A DNA stretch of 64,000 nucleotides from NCBI GenBank assembly GCA_047936785.1, contig CP176394.1. The stretch is one strand, 5' to 3'. The DNA comes from Acidaminobacterium chupaoyuni (GTDB lineage Bacteria; Bacillota; Clostridia; Oscillospirales; Butyricicoccaceae). Made by a program: the position numbers and the translations under genes. Below, piece after piece: positions 8,077-16,956 of this stretch. Every line of letters starts with the position of its first letter. Positions within the stretch are counted from its first letter, which is position 1. The notes beneath the pieces were generated by a model, which was not told where the DNA came from, ran no database searches, and saw only the letters and a list, made by a program, of their open reading frames with translations.

Positions 8077-8745
8077 CTATTCTGTTTGGTTTAAAAGCCC
8101 GTTATAGATTTCAAGCCGCCGCTGGGCGCGCTGCGCCACCGCCCGATCGTGAGTGATCAACACAACAGTGCTGCCCCCGCGGTGAAGCTGCTCTAGGATG
8201 CCCATTGTTCGTTCACCCGAAGCGGGGTCAAGATTGCCCGTGGGTTCATCGGCGAGAATCAGTTCGGGATTCGGCACAATGGCCCGCGCAATGGCCACCC
8301 GCTGCTGCTGGCCGCCGGATAACTGGCAAGGGCGGTGATCGGCGCGGTCGCGCATATCCACGCTTTCCAAAGCTTCCAAAGCCAGCTGGCGGCGTTTTGC
8401 CGGCGGAACACCGCGAAAAGCCAGCGGCAGTTCCACATTTTCCAAAGCCGTCATCGATGAGATAAGGTGAAAGCTTTGAAAAATAAAGCCGATATGTTGG
8501 TTGCGCAGGAGCGCCAGTTCTTTTGGGCTTTTTCGGTTGACTTCCTGGCCGCAGAAAGAATATGTGCCTGTGGTGGGGCGGTCTAAACAGCCAAGAATGT
8601 TCATCAAAGTGCTTTTTCCGCTGCCGGAACGGCCCACGATCGCCACGAATTCCCCGCGTTCAATGGTTAAAGAAACCTCTTTCAGCGCATAAATATCATT
8701 TTCTTCGCCGGGATAGATTTTTGTGATGTTCTCAAGCTGAATCAA
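8077..8745 (-). CDS. ABC transporter ATP-binding protein, MacB/LolD type, without a permease partner
   Basis: A 222-aa ATPase with Walker A GRSGSGKST, Q-loop in FIFQSFHLIS, signature LSGGQQQR, Walker B LILADEPTGNLD and the switch His in LITHD. The sequence is closest to LolD/MacB/FtsE ATPases, which pair with FtsX-like permeases, but none is encoded within 10 kb. The start is TTG at 8745 behind AAAGGA; no ATG or GTG is available in frame before the upstream stop. It heads a two-gene unit with the deaminase. It may serve a permease encoded elsewhere. Confidence 0.9.
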   Translation of the reverse strand: MIQLENITKIYPGEENDIYALKEVSLTIERGEFVAIVGRSGSGKSTLMNILGCLDRPTTGTYSFCGQEVNRKSPKELALLRNQHIGFIFQSFHLISSMTALENVELPLAFRGVPPAKRRQLALEALESVDMRDRADHRPCQLSGGQQQRVAIARAIVPNPELILADEPTGNLDPASGERTMGILEQLHRGGSTVVLITHDRAVAQRAQRRLEIYNGLLNQTE

Positions 8746-8824
8746 AATATCAAGATCCTTTCAAAAAAATAAAGGGTTTGATTTTTTTGAAACGGGTGAG
8801 ATGCGGCCGCAAAATCCTGTTTTT

Positions 8825-8853
8825 ATGATACGGATTCCACCCAACATTGTCAA
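8825..8853 (-). promoter_or_regulatory. Sigma-A promoter of the ABC ATPase-deaminase unit
   Basis: On the minus strand TTGACA (perfect -35), 17-nt spacer and TATCAT (-10). It lies about 80 nt upstream of the TTG start. Confidence 0.7.
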
Positions 8854-8942
8854 ACCTTTTCTTCATTTTTCCCCGCAGCGGGCGGAACATACAGCAGAAA
8901 AGAAAGGGAGCAATGTATACAGGTTTTTTTTACGCGAAAGTC

Positions 8943-8972
8943 TTGTTTTTTCAAAAAAGAAAAGAGTATAGT
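8943..8972 (+). promoter_or_regulatory. Probable promoter of the yitT-like gene
   Basis: TTGTTT, 18-nt spacer and TATAGT, in an A/T-rich stretch 30 nt before the GTG start and its AAGGGAGAG site. Confidence 0.45.
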
Positions 8973-9004
8973 ATTGGATATACAGAAAGAAAGGGAGAGA
9001 TTTT

Positions 9005-9859
9005 GTGAACAGTAAAAAAATCACGAAACCCATAGAAATTTTGTTATTGACCTTCGCAACGGTGTTGATCGCCCTTGGGGTCTATTTTTTCAAATTCCCC
9101 AATCATTTTTCCTTTGGCGGCGTCACCGGCATGGCGGTCATCGCTTCAAAATTCCTTCCCATCACCGCCAGTGATTTCACTTTCGCGGCGAATATGGTTT
9201 TGCTGGTGGTCGGCTTTATTTTTCTGGGCAAAAGCTTTGGCGCCAAAACGGTATATACCAGCCTGCTGCTGTCTGTGCTGCTTTCGCTTTTTCAAAGAAT
9301 TTTCCCCATGTCGGCCCCGCTGACCAATCAGCCTGTGTTGGAACTGGGGTTCGCCATTGCGCTGCCCGCCGTGGGCGCCGCGATCTTGTTTTTCCTCAAT
9401 GCTTCCGGCGGCGGAACCGATGTGATCGCGATGATCTTGAAGAAATATTCGAATTTCAACATCGGCCAGGCGCTTTTTTACACCGATTTGGTGTTCGTTC
9501 TTCTCTCGGGCTTTGTGTTCGGCATCGAAACCCTGCTGTTCTCTTTTGCCGGTTTGATGATCAAAGCGCTGCTGATCGATAATGTGATCGCTTCGCTGAA
9601 CCAGGTGAAATATTGCAATGTGGTATGCAGCGAAAAAGAGAAGATCTGCGATTATATCACCCATGAACTGAAAAGAAGCGCCACCAGCTGCGATGGCACA
9701 GGCGCTTATACCCACGACCCCAAAACCATTGTTTTCACGGCCCTCACTTCGGCCGAAGCGGCCAAACTGCGCCGCTATATCAAAGAGATTGAGCCGAAGG
9801 CCTTTATTATGATGTCAAATTCCAGCGAGATCTTCGGCAGAGGGTTCCGCCAGGAATAA
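9005..9859 (+). CDS. YitT family membrane protein (DUF161 plus DUF2179)
   Basis: A 284-aa integral membrane protein. About five hydrophobic segments fill residues 1-200, including the family motifs FSFGGVTGMAVI near residue 35 and NASGGGTDVIAMIL near residue 131. The C-terminal 80 residues are the cytoplasmic DUF2179 domain, a ferredoxin-like fold ending in FIMMSNSSEIFGRGF. The family is common in Firmicutes; transport has been suggested but no substrate is established. Start is GTG behind AAAGGGAGAG. Monocistronic, with a terminator directly after. Confidence 0.85.
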   Translation: MNSKKITKPIEILLLTFATVLIALGVYFFKFPNHFSFGGVTGMAVIASKFLPITASDFTFAANMVLLVVGFIFLGKSFGAKTVYTSLLLSVLLSLFQRIFPMSAPLTNQPVLELGFAIALPAVGAAILFFLNASGGGTDVIAMILKKYSNFNIGQALFYTDLVFVLLSGFVFGIETLLFSFAGLMIKALLIDNVIASLNQVKYCNVVCSEKEKICDYITHELKRSATSCDGTGAYTHDPKTIVFTALTSAEAAKLRRYIKEIEPKAFIMMSNSSEIFGRGFRQE

Positions 9860-9883
9860 AACGCCGAAAGGCAAATACAGTTC

Positions 9884-9926
9884 AAAAGCCCGCCGAGAGG
9901 AAATCTTTCCTTTTGGCGGGCTTTTT
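9884..9926 (+). terminator. Intrinsic terminator after the yitT-like gene
   Basis: AAAGCCCGCC pairs with GGCGGGCTTT over 10 bp, with a further AGGAAA/TTTCCT pairing inside the loop and a T5 tail. Confidence 0.85.
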
Positions 9927-10077
9927 GCTCTTCAAGCTAAATCGTTTGGATTCGAAACGATCTTAAAAAGGCGGCGTCAGAAAAACAGAAGGCGTTCGGA
10001 AGCTTTATCATAACAAAGCGGCAGACATTTTATGCCTGCCGCAAAAACGCATCAGTCTGCCTCAAAAGGCAAAACGA

Positions 10078-10734
10078 TCATTCCATATATTCAAAAAATG
10101 CATCGCGCGCATTGCGCACATGAAGCACCATGGCGGCTTCGGCGGTATCCAGATCGTGGGCGGTAATGGCATCTAAAATAGCGCGATGCTCCGCCGTGGA
10201 AGCAGCGGCGCGGCCGGATTTCACGGAATATTCGCGGGCTTTCTGGATGTAGTTATGAAACAGAGAGAGGATCTGTTTTAAAGGGCGGCTTCCGCAGGAA
10301 TCGTAGATCAGTTCGTGAAAGCGGTTATCCAGCTGCCACACCTGAAGAAAATCTTCTTTGGTGACAAAGAATTCCTGAAGCTCCACCACCTGCTTGAGCA
10401 TTTCCAGCTCGTCTTCATCGATGTTTTCGGCGGCGCCGCGGGTGGCAAGCCCTTCGATGCGCATACGAATATTATAGATATCATCGATATCTTTGCTGGT
10501 GACGCCCACCACCACAGCGCCTTTATTGGGCACGGTCTTCACCAGACCTTCCAGTTCCAGCTGCATCAGTGCTTCACGAACGGGAGTGCGGCTGACGCCC
10601 AGCTCGTTGGAAAGCTTCACTTCTGTCAGCGCATCGCCCGGCGCAAAAACGCCGTCTAAAATGGCTTTTTCGATTTCTTTATACACATGCTTTCTCAGCG
10701 GATTGCTGGAAAGAGAATTATCAAATTTTTTCAT
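10078..10734 (-). CDS. GntR family regulator with FCD ligand domain (FadR subfamily)
   Basis: A 218-aa transcription factor. The N-terminal winged helix-turn-helix (about residues 10-75) shows LSNELGVSRTPVREALMQLE, the GntR signature. The C-terminal FCD all-helical domain carries the usual metal/acid-binding residues in DNRFHELIYD, TAEHRAILDAI and VLHVRNARD. The frame stays open 63 codons upstream, but the ATG at 10734 follows AGAAAGGA and fits the family start. It stands alone, downstream of the rnpB terminator. Ligands of this family are usually small carboxylic acids; the target is unknown. Confidence 0.88.
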   Translation of the reverse strand: MKKFDNSLSSNPLRKHVYKEIEKAILDGVFAPGDALTEVKLSNELGVSRTPVREALMQLELEGLVKTVPNKGAVVVGVTSKDIDDIYNIRMRIEGLATRGAAENIDEDELEMLKQVVELQEFFVTKEDFLQVWQLDNRFHELIYDSCGSRPLKQILSLFHNYIQKAREYSVKSGRAAASTAEHRAILDAITAHDLDTAEAAMVLHVRNARDAFFEYME

Positions 10735-10882
10735 AAGATATCCTTTCTTTGAACGAAGAAGATCGAAAGGCCCCGCCGCAAAGACGGCCCGGAAAACGGG
10801 CGCGGGAAGGGGAGAAGGGGTCTTCGGAAAAGCGGATGGTTGTTTTTTTATTATACTGCAATTTCTAAAACGGCGCAAGACG

Positions 10883-10920
10883 AAAGAAAAGCAGAGGAAT
10901 GCTGATGCGCATTCCTCTGC
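10883..10920 (-). terminator. Intrinsic terminator of rnpB
   Basis: A 12-bp stem (GCAGAGGAATGC and complement) with a 6-nt loop, followed on the minus strand by TTTTCTTT. It starts 10 nt after the mature 3' end. Confidence 0.85.
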
Positions 10921-10929
10921 CATATAACA

Positions 10930-11283
10930 TGAGTAAGCCTATAAGCCGGGTTCTGTTTCAGCAGCCATCTATCTGGGACACCTGTTGCCAGATGCCTCAA
11001 GCCACCTAACGAAAACGAGCCGGGCAAGCTCTGCGCCCGAAGGCGCTGTTTTCTGGCGGTGTTGCTTTGGATAGAGTTTACAGGATCTCGCAGTTACCTG
11101 AAAGATCGGTGGGCTCTTACCCCGCCTTTCCACCCTTACCGCAAAAGCGGCGGTATTTCTCTGTTGCACTTGTCCTGAAGTCACCTTCGGCGGATGTTAT
11201 CCGCTATCCTGCCCTATAAAGCCCGGACTTTCCTCACATACGACCTTTCGATGCTGTATGCGCGGCTGCCCAGCTTGCTCACT
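10930..11283 (-). ncRNA. rnpB: RNase P RNA (bacterial)
   Basis: Catalytic RNA of RNase P, which removes 5' leaders from tRNA precursors. Read on the minus strand, the conserved P4 strand GAGGAAAGTCCGGGCTT occurs near the 5' end and the matching ACAGAACCCGGCTTATAG near the 3' end. GTGAGCAAGC and GCTTACTC close helix P1. About 350 nt, the usual size. The 5' end is set from the promoter and P1, the 3' end from P1 and the terminator; both may be off by a few bases. It is divergent from murD. Confidence 0.96.
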
Positions 11284-11288
11284 TTGAT

Positions 11289-11318
11289 AGTATAGTCGAA
11301 AAAAACGCCTATTGTCAA
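11289..11318 (-). promoter_or_regulatory. Sigma-A promoter of rnpB
   Basis: On the minus strand TTGACA, 18-nt spacer and TATACT, with the expected start site 6-7 nt further on at the 5' end of RNase P RNA. Confidence 0.85.
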
Positions 11319-11371
11319 TCATTATCGCGAAAAATTGAAGGAAATCCTTTTGAAAAGGCAAGAGGTTTAGA

Positions 11372-11399
11372 TTGACAAAGACCGGATATTCGCTACAAT
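11372..11399 (+). promoter_or_regulatory. Sigma-A promoter of the murD-M42 operon
   Basis: TTGACA, 16-nt spacer and TACAAT, about 65 nt before the murD start. It is divergent from the rnpB promoter. Confidence 0.8.
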
Positions 11400-11463
11400 A
11401 AGAAGAGCAGGGAAATAAAGGATTAAGAAAAAATTCCCAGTTTCGAGACAGGGAGGAATGTGC

Positions 11464-12849
11464 ATGACAGCATTTGAACAATTCTTAGAGAAAATGAAAG
11501 GGAAACGGGTTGCCGTTTTGGGCATCGGCGTTTCCAACCGCCCGCTGATCTCGCTTTTGGTCAAGGCCGGCGCCGCGGTGACCGCCTGCGATAAAAAAAA
11601 CGAAGAACAGCTTGGCGAGATCGCTTCTCAGCTCGCCGAGATGGGGGTCTCTCTGCGCCTTGGGCGCGGGTATCTTGAAAATTTAGATCAGGATTATATT
11701 TTTAAATCACCGGGCATTCGCCCCGATGTGCCCGAATTAGAGCAGGCTCGCCTGAAAGGAAGCATTGTGACTTCTGAGATGGAAGTCTTTTTTGATGTAT
11801 GCCCCTGCACGATTCTGGCCGTGACAGGATCTGACGGAAAGACCACCACCACCACGCTGATCAATGAAATTCTGCACCGGGCCGGGAAGAAAACCTGGGT
11901 CGGCGGCAACATCGGCCAGCCGCTTTTAAGCATGACGGGCGAAATGACCCCGGCGGATTTCGCCGTGCTGGAGCTTTCTTCTTTTCAGCTGATGACTTTG
12001 AAAAAAAGCCCGCATGTGGCGGTGATCACCAATGTGACCCCCAACCATCTGGATATGCATAAATCGATGGAAGAATATGTGCAGGCCAAAGAAAACATCT
12101 TTATGGCTCAGCGCAAAAACGACCTGCTTATTTTGAACGCCGATAACAAGCTGACCGCCGGCATGACCAAAAAAGCAAAGGGCGCGCTGCAAACCTTTTC
12201 GCGCAAAGAACAGCCCGAAAACGGCGCGTTTTTTGATGGGCAAACCATTTTTCGCTGCAAAGGCGGGCGCATGACGCCGGTGATGGAAGCTTCCGAGATC
12301 CGTATCCCCGGCACGCATAATATTGAAAACTATATGGCGGCGATGTGCGCGGTTTCCGAATATGCCGATATGAAATATGTCAGGCAGACCGCCATGGAAT
12401 TTGAAGGCGTGGAACACCGCATCGAATTCGTGCGTGAACTCAACGGCGTGAAATATTATAACGACGCCATTGCCACAAGCCCGGCCAGAGCCATCGCGGG
12501 GCTGCATTCTTTCGATCAGAAAGTGATCGCCATCGTTGGCGGTTATGATAAAAAGATCCCCTTTGATGAATATGGCGATGAAGCCTGCCGCAATGTCAAG
12601 CTGCTGATCTTAAACGGCGCAACGGCCCCCAAGATCCGCGCGGCGGTGGAACAATCGAAATATTACGAAAACTCCTCGATCCAGATGATCGAATGCGCCA
12701 CTTTGCAGGAAGCGGTGAACGCGGCTTATCAATACGCCAAAAAAGGCGATATCGTGACCCTTTCGCCGGTATGTGCGTCGTTTGATGCTTACCCCAACTT
12801 CATGACGAAGGGCGAAGCTTATAAAAATATGGTGAATGCATTGAAATGA
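11464..12849 (+). CDS. murD: UDP-N-acetylmuramoylalanine--D-glutamate ligase
   Basis: Adds D-Glu to UDP-MurNAc-L-Ala in cytoplasmic peptidoglycan precursor synthesis, using ATP; 461 aa. The N-terminal nucleotide-binding domain has RVAVLGIGVSNRPL. The central ATPase shows AVTGSDGKTTTTTLI, then ELSSFQL and TNVTPNHLDMH (Mur ligase motifs). The C-terminal domain has EGVEHRIEFV, YNDAIATSPARA and LSPVCASFDAYPNF. The ATG at 11464 is preferred to 11458, which is only 1 nt from the GGGAGG site. Unlike most bacteria, it is not in a dcw cluster but heads an operon of peptidases. Confidence 0.95.
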   Translation: MTAFEQFLEKMKGKRVAVLGIGVSNRPLISLLVKAGAAVTACDKKNEEQLGEIASQLAEMGVSLRLGRGYLENLDQDYIFKSPGIRPDVPELEQARLKGSIVTSEMEVFFDVCPCTILAVTGSDGKTTTTTLINEILHRAGKKTWVGGNIGQPLLSMTGEMTPADFAVLELSSFQLMTLKKSPHVAVITNVTPNHLDMHKSMEEYVQAKENIFMAQRKNDLLILNADNKLTAGMTKKAKGALQTFSRKEQPENGAFFDGQTIFRCKGGRMTPVMEASEIRIPGTHNIENYMAAMCAVSEYADMKYVRQTAMEFEGVEHRIEFVRELNGVKYYNDAIATSPARAIAGLHSFDQKVIAIVGGYDKKIPFDEYGDEACRNVKLLILNGATAPKIRAAVEQSKYYENSSIQMIECATLQEAVNAAYQYAKKGDIVTLSPVCASFDAYPNFMTKGEAYKNMVNALK

Positions 12850-12858
12850 GGGATGAAA

Positions 12859-13893
12859 ATGGAAATCGTTGAATCTATTTTGAAATTGACCAATGCTTAC
12901 GGCGTTTCGGGCGATGAATTCGGCGTTGCCGAACTGGCGGCCGAGCTGCTGCGCCCGCTGGTCGATCGCGTGGAAATCGACAAGCTCGGCAATGTGACGG
13001 GCTATCGTTCCTGCGGAAAACCCGGCGCAAAAAAACTGATGCTGGATGCCCATTTGGATCAGATCGGGTTTCTGGTGACGGAAGTAACGGAAGAAGGTTT
13101 TTGCCGTTTCATCGGCATGGGCGTCGATCAGCGTATGCTGCCCGGCAGCGAACTGACCGTGTTGACAAAAGACGGGCCGCTTTTGGGCATCGTCACCAGC
13201 ACACCGCCGCACCTGCAAAACCCCGGCGATCAGAAAAAATCGGTGCCTATCAGCGAAATGACTCTGGATTTGGGCATGAGCGGGGAAGAAGCGCGCAAAA
13301 AGGTGAAGGTGGGCGATTATATCGCCTTTGCGCAGGAATCCGTGCAGCTGCAAAACGATATCATCTGCGGCAAATCGATGGATGACCGCGCCTGCTTTGT
13401 TTGCATTTTGTATGCGCTGGAGCTGCTGAAAGAAAAACCGCTGGAAGTGGATCTGGTGGTCGTTGGCAGCACAAAAGAAGAAGTCGGCGGCCAGGGCGCC
13501 CGCGCCCGCGCTTATGTGGAACGCCCCGACTATGCCATCGCGGTGGATGTGACCCACGCCAAAACCGCAGACAGCACTTCGGCAGACCGCGTTTATGATT
13601 TGGGCGGCGGCCCGGTGATCGGTTTCGGCGCAAACAGCATCCCGCTGTTTGCCCGCAGATTGACGGAAGTGGCCCGCGCCAAGGAAATCCCCTATCAGGT
13701 GGAGGCCATCGCCTCCCACAGCGGCACAAACGCCTGGTCGATCCAGATCGTGGAAAGCGGCTGTGTTACCGCGGTGGTGTCGCTTCCGCTGAAATATATG
13801 CATTCCCCGGTGGAACTGCTGAAGCTTTCCGATGTGCGCGCCACCGGCCGTTTGCTGGCGGAATTCGTTGGCGGCTTTGGCGGCAGATTATAA
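12859..13893 (+). CDS. M42 family metallo-aminopeptidase, paralogue 1
   Basis: A 344-aa member of the M42 (TET/FrvX/YsdC) dinuclear zinc aminopeptidases, which trim short peptides in the cytoplasm as large oligomers. All expected residues are present: His in DAHLDQIGFLV, Asp in KSMDDRACF, the catalytic/metal Glu pair in STKEEVGGQGA, Asp in IAVDVTHA and the last His in YMHSPVE. ATG 12859 is favoured over 12853, which touches the GAGGG site. It starts 9 nt after murD, so the two are co-transcribed. It is the most diverged of the four copies together with paralogue 2. Confidence 0.9.
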   Translation: MEIVESILKLTNAYGVSGDEFGVAELAAELLRPLVDRVEIDKLGNVTGYRSCGKPGAKKLMLDAHLDQIGFLVTEVTEEGFCRFIGMGVDQRMLPGSELTVLTKDGPLLGIVTSTPPHLQNPGDQKKSVPISEMTLDLGMSGEEARKKVKVGDYIAFAQESVQLQNDIICGKSMDDRACFVCILYALELLKEKPLEVDLVVVGSTKEEVGGQGARARAYVERPDYAIAVDVTHAKTADSTSADRVYDLGGGPVIGFGANSIPLFARRLTEVARAKEIPYQVEAIASHSGTNAWSIQIVESGCVTAVVSLPLKYMHSPVELLKLSDVRATGRLLAEFVGGFGGRL

Positions 13894-13906
13894 GGGAGGG
13901 TGAAGC

Positions 13907-14932
13907 ATGAAAGAACTTTTAAAAGAATTATGCCTGTGCAGCGGCGTTTCGGGCTATGAAGACGAGATCCGCGCCTGCATCGAGAAAAAAATCGAAGCTT
14001 ATGCGGATGAAATGTATACCGACCCGCTGGGCAACCTGATGGTGTTCAAAAAGGGCGCGGCCCGCCGTAAAGAAAAAATGCTGGTTTGCGCCCATATGGA
14101 TGAAGTGGGCTTTTTGATCCGCGATATCACGGCGGATGGCATGCTGCGCCTGGCATCGGTGGGCGGCATCGACCCGCGTATTCTGATCGGCAGAAAAATG
14201 GAAGTTGGCGCAAAGCGCGTGAAGGGCGTGATCTCGCTGAAGGCTATCCACCTGACAACGGCCGAAGAACGCAAGGTCGCCGCGTCGCTGGATTCCCTTT
14301 ATATCGATATCGGCGTTTCCAGCAAAAAAGAGGCGGAACAGCTGACTTTTGTGGGCGATTATGCCACTTTCGACAGCCCCTTCAGAGAATTTGGCGATCA
14401 AAGGATCAAATGCAAAGCCATCGATGACCGCATCGGCTGCGCTGTAATGATCAAAATGATCGAAGAAGGTGTTCCTTATGATACATGGTTTGCCTTCACC
14501 GTTGGGGAAGAGATCGGCCTGCGCGGCGCGCTGACAGCCGCCGGCGCGGTGAAGCCCGATATTTCCCTTGTCATCGAAGGCACTACGGCGGGCGATATCC
14601 CCGGTGTTCCCGAACATCGCAGAGTGGTAAGCCAAGGCAAAGGCGCCGCCGTTTATCTGGCGGATAAAGCCACGATCTATAAAAGAGAGCTGGTGCGCTC
14701 CATCACCGAAAAAGCCACTCAGGCGGGCATCCGCTGGCAATATCGCGTGAGCATGACGGGCGGAAACGATTCCGGTTCGATCCATCTGACAGGGGATGGC
14801 GCGCTGGCGTTTGCCATTGCCGCGCCCTGCCGTTACATCCATTCGGCGTGCAATGTGCTGTATTATCCCGATGCGGAAGAAGTGCTTCGCCTGGCGAAGC
14901 TGTTTGTGAAGGAGGCAAAACTGGATGCTTGA
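13907..14932 (+). CDS. M42 family metallo-aminopeptidase, paralogue 2
   Basis: A 341-aa protein with the M42 motifs CAHMDEVGFLI, CKAIDDRIGCAV, TVGEEIGLRGA and YIHSACN. At the place where Asp binds the second metal in other copies it has VIEGTTAGDIPG, with Glu instead, a variant seen in one M42 subgroup. Good RBS (AAGGGAGG). The 3' end overlaps the next paralogue by 8 nt. Likely role is cytoplasmic peptide trimming; the different active-site loop may change specificity relative to its neighbours. Confidence 0.9.
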   Translation: MKELLKELCLCSGVSGYEDEIRACIEKKIEAYADEMYTDPLGNLMVFKKGAARRKEKMLVCAHMDEVGFLIRDITADGMLRLASVGGIDPRILIGRKMEVGAKRVKGVISLKAIHLTTAEERKVAASLDSLYIDIGVSSKKEAEQLTFVGDYATFDSPFREFGDQRIKCKAIDDRIGCAVMIKMIEEGVPYDTWFAFTVGEEIGLRGALTAAGAVKPDISLVIEGTTAGDIPGVPEHRRVVSQGKGAAVYLADKATIYKRELVRSITEKATQAGIRWQYRVSMTGGNDSGSIHLTGDGALAFAIAAPCRYIHSACNVLYYPDAEEVLRLAKLFVKEAKLDA

Positions 14933-15932
14933 TCTGTTAGAAACTTTTAAAACCTTGCAGGCGGCGGGGATGCCTTCTGCTTTTGAGGCCCCCTGCGCCA
15001 AGGTGATCGCCCAATTGGCCAAGCCTTATTGCGATGAGATCACCATTGATAAGCTGGGCAATGTGATCGCCCATAAAAAAGGCCCCGGCAAAAAGATCAT
15101 GATGCCCGCGCATATGGATACGATCGGCTTTTTGGTCACACATATCGAAGAAAAAGGCTTCGTTCGTTTTTGCAATATCGGCGGGTTCGCCCCTTATCGC
15201 CTGATCGGCGCCCGCGTTCGTTTTGAAAACGGCCGCCGGGGCTGCATCGCTTTAGAGAAGGAAAGCGACGCCGCGGCAAAGAAGCTCAGCGAAATCAAGA
15301 TCACCGATCTTTATATCGATATCGGCGCTGACGGCGCGGAAAGCGCACCTGTTCAGGTGGGCGATGTTGCCGTTTATGACGGCGAACCCCGCGTTTTGGG
15401 CGAAGATCGTTTGGTTTCGCCTTATTGCGATGATCTGATCGCCTGCGCTGCGCTGCTGGTGGCCATGAGCGCCATTCAAAAAAGCGTCAATGACCTGTAT
15501 TTCGTGTTCACGGTGCAGGAAGAAGTGGGGGTTCGCGGCGCGAAAACCGCGGCTTATGCCATTGAACCCGATTACGGCTTCTGCATGGATGTGACCGCCA
15601 CGGGCGATATGCCGGGCGATGATTCCCATATGCAGGTGTTTTTGGGCAAAGGCCCCGCCATCAAAATCAAAGACAGCTCGCTGATCTGCAACCCGCAGGC
15701 CGTTCATGCGCTGCGCGCCGCTGCGGAAAGCTGCGGCATCGCCTATCAGAACGAAATTCTCACCGGCGGCGGAACAGACAGCTCTGCCATGCAGATTTCA
15801 AAAGCGGGCGTTCTTTCGGGATGCGTCAGCATTCCCTGCCGCTATATTCATTCCGCGGGGGAAATGGTCAGCTTACAGGATGTGCGGCAATGCGCCCGAG
15901 TGATCGAGGCCGTGGCGCAGATGGAATTATAA
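14925..15932 (+). CDS. M42 family metallo-aminopeptidase, paralogue 3
   Basis: A 335-aa protein with PAHMDTIGFLV, SPYCDDLIACAALL (in place of the DDR of copies 1 and 2), TVQEEVGVRGA, MDVTATGDMPG and YIHSAGE. It is clearly closest to paralogue 4: both begin with ET F..L A.G.PS..EAPC and share DKLGNVIAHKKG or a near match. The gene overlaps paralogue 2 by 8 nt and its RBS (GGAGG) lies in that gene. A recent local duplication gave copies 3 and 4. Confidence 0.9.
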   Translation: MLDLLETFKTLQAAGMPSAFEAPCAKVIAQLAKPYCDEITIDKLGNVIAHKKGPGKKIMMPAHMDTIGFLVTHIEEKGFVRFCNIGGFAPYRLIGARVRFENGRRGCIALEKESDAAAKKLSEIKITDLYIDIGADGAESAPVQVGDVAVYDGEPRVLGEDRLVSPYCDDLIACAALLVAMSAIQKSVNDLYFVFTVQEEVGVRGAKTAAYAIEPDYGFCMDVTATGDMPGDDSHMQVFLGKGPAIKIKDSSLICNPQAVHALRAAAESCGIAYQNEILTGGGTDSSAMQISKAGVLSGCVSIPCRYIHSAGEMVSLQDVRQCARVIEAVAQMEL

Positions 15933-15948
15933 GAAAGGAGCATGAAGA

Positions 15949-16956
15949 ATGCTTTCATTTATAGAAACCTTTCGCCAGCTTTTGGCCGCGGCTTCGCCTT
16001 CGGGTTATGAAGCCCCCTGCGGTGAAGTGATCGCGCGGCTGGCAGCGCCCTATTGTGATGAGATCACAACGGATGCTCTGGGCAATGTGATCGCCCACAA
16101 AAAGGGCAGCGGCATGAAGATCATGGTGCCCACCCATATGGATGTGATCGGGTTCATGGTGACCGGCGTCGATAAAGACGGGATGCTTTCTGTGACCAAT
16201 GTGGGCGGCCACGCGCCCGCGCGCCTTGCCGGCAAAGCGGTGCGTTTCGCAAACGGCATCAAAGGCTTGCTCTGCGCCCGCCAGGATGCTTCGATGGGCG
16301 ATCATACGCCCGCCGAATGCAAGATGCAGAATCTTTATATCGATATCGGTTCCACCGATGAAAAAGAAAGCCGCGCCAAGATCAGCGTGGGCGATATCGC
16401 GGTTTATGACGCCGGCGCCGAAGAACTGACAGACGGCAAACTGATGTCGCCTTATTGCGATAACCTTGCTTCCTGCGCTGTGTCGCTTTGCGCCATGAGC
16501 TGCCTTGAGAAAACCGATAACGACCTGTATTTTGTGTTCACCGTGCAGGAAGAGGTGGGGCTCAACGGCGCCAGAACGGCGGCCTTCGCCATCGAACCTC
16601 AGATGGGCATCTGTGTGGATCTGACCAAAACGGGCGATTGCCCCGCCAACGACACCATGGAAGTGGCGCTGGGCAAAGGCCCCGCCATCAAAATCAAAGA
16701 TTCCTCGGTGATCTGTTCGCCTCAGGTGATCGCGCGCCTGGAAAAAGCGGCCGCGCAGCAGCAGATCTCTTGCCAGAGAGAAGTGCTGACGGGCGGGGGA
16801 ACCGATACTTTCGCCATGCTCATTTCACGCTGCGGCGTGCCTTCGGGATGCATCAGCCTGCCGGGCAGATATATTCATTCCCAGAATGAAACGATCGCTG
16901 TAAAGGACGCGGAAGCGGCGGCAAAGCTGCTGGCTTGCGCGGTGGTGATGCAGTAA
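15949..16956 (+). CDS. M42 family metallo-aminopeptidase, paralogue 4
   Basis: A 335-aa protein with PTHMDVIGFMV, SPYCDNLASCAVSL (Asp-Asn rather than Asp-Asp), TVQEEVGLNGA, CVDLTKTGDCPAN and YIHSQNE. Zinc ligands look intact. It is the sister of paralogue 3 in length and sequence. RBS AAGAAAGGAG. Its stop codon directly abuts the start of the methionine gamma-lyase family gene, so the two are translationally linked. Confidence 0.9.
   Translation: MLSFIETFRQLLAAASPSGYEAPCGEVIARLAAPYCDEITTDALGNVIAHKKGSGMKIMVPTHMDVIGFMVTGVDKDGMLSVTNVGGHAPARLAGKAVRFANGIKGLLCARQDASMGDHTPAECKMQNLYIDIGSTDEKESRAKISVGDIAVYDAGAEELTDGKLMSPYCDNLASCAVSLCAMSCLEKTDNDLYFVFTVQEEVGLNGARTAAFAIEPQMGICVDLTKTGDCPANDTMEVALGKGPAIKIKDSSVICSPQVIARLEKAAAQQQISCQREVLTGGGTDTFAMLISRCGVPSGCISLPGRYIHSQNETIAVKDAEAAAKLLACAVVMQ

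Noticed and set aside
10735..10923. 63-codon N-terminal extension of the GntR regulator
   Set aside because: It runs into the rnpB terminator region and is not part of the family; the ATG at 10734 has a good RBS.
12610..13803. Long minus-strand frame of 397 codons over the first M42 gene
   Set aside because: It lies opposite murD and an M42 gene with all catalytic motifs intact; its translation is His/Phe-rich, as expected of an antisense shadow, and has no RBS or homology.
13928..15022. Minus-strand frame of 364 codons over M42 paralogues 2 and 3
   Set aside because: Antisense shadow caused by biased codon use in the real genes; composition unlike a protein.
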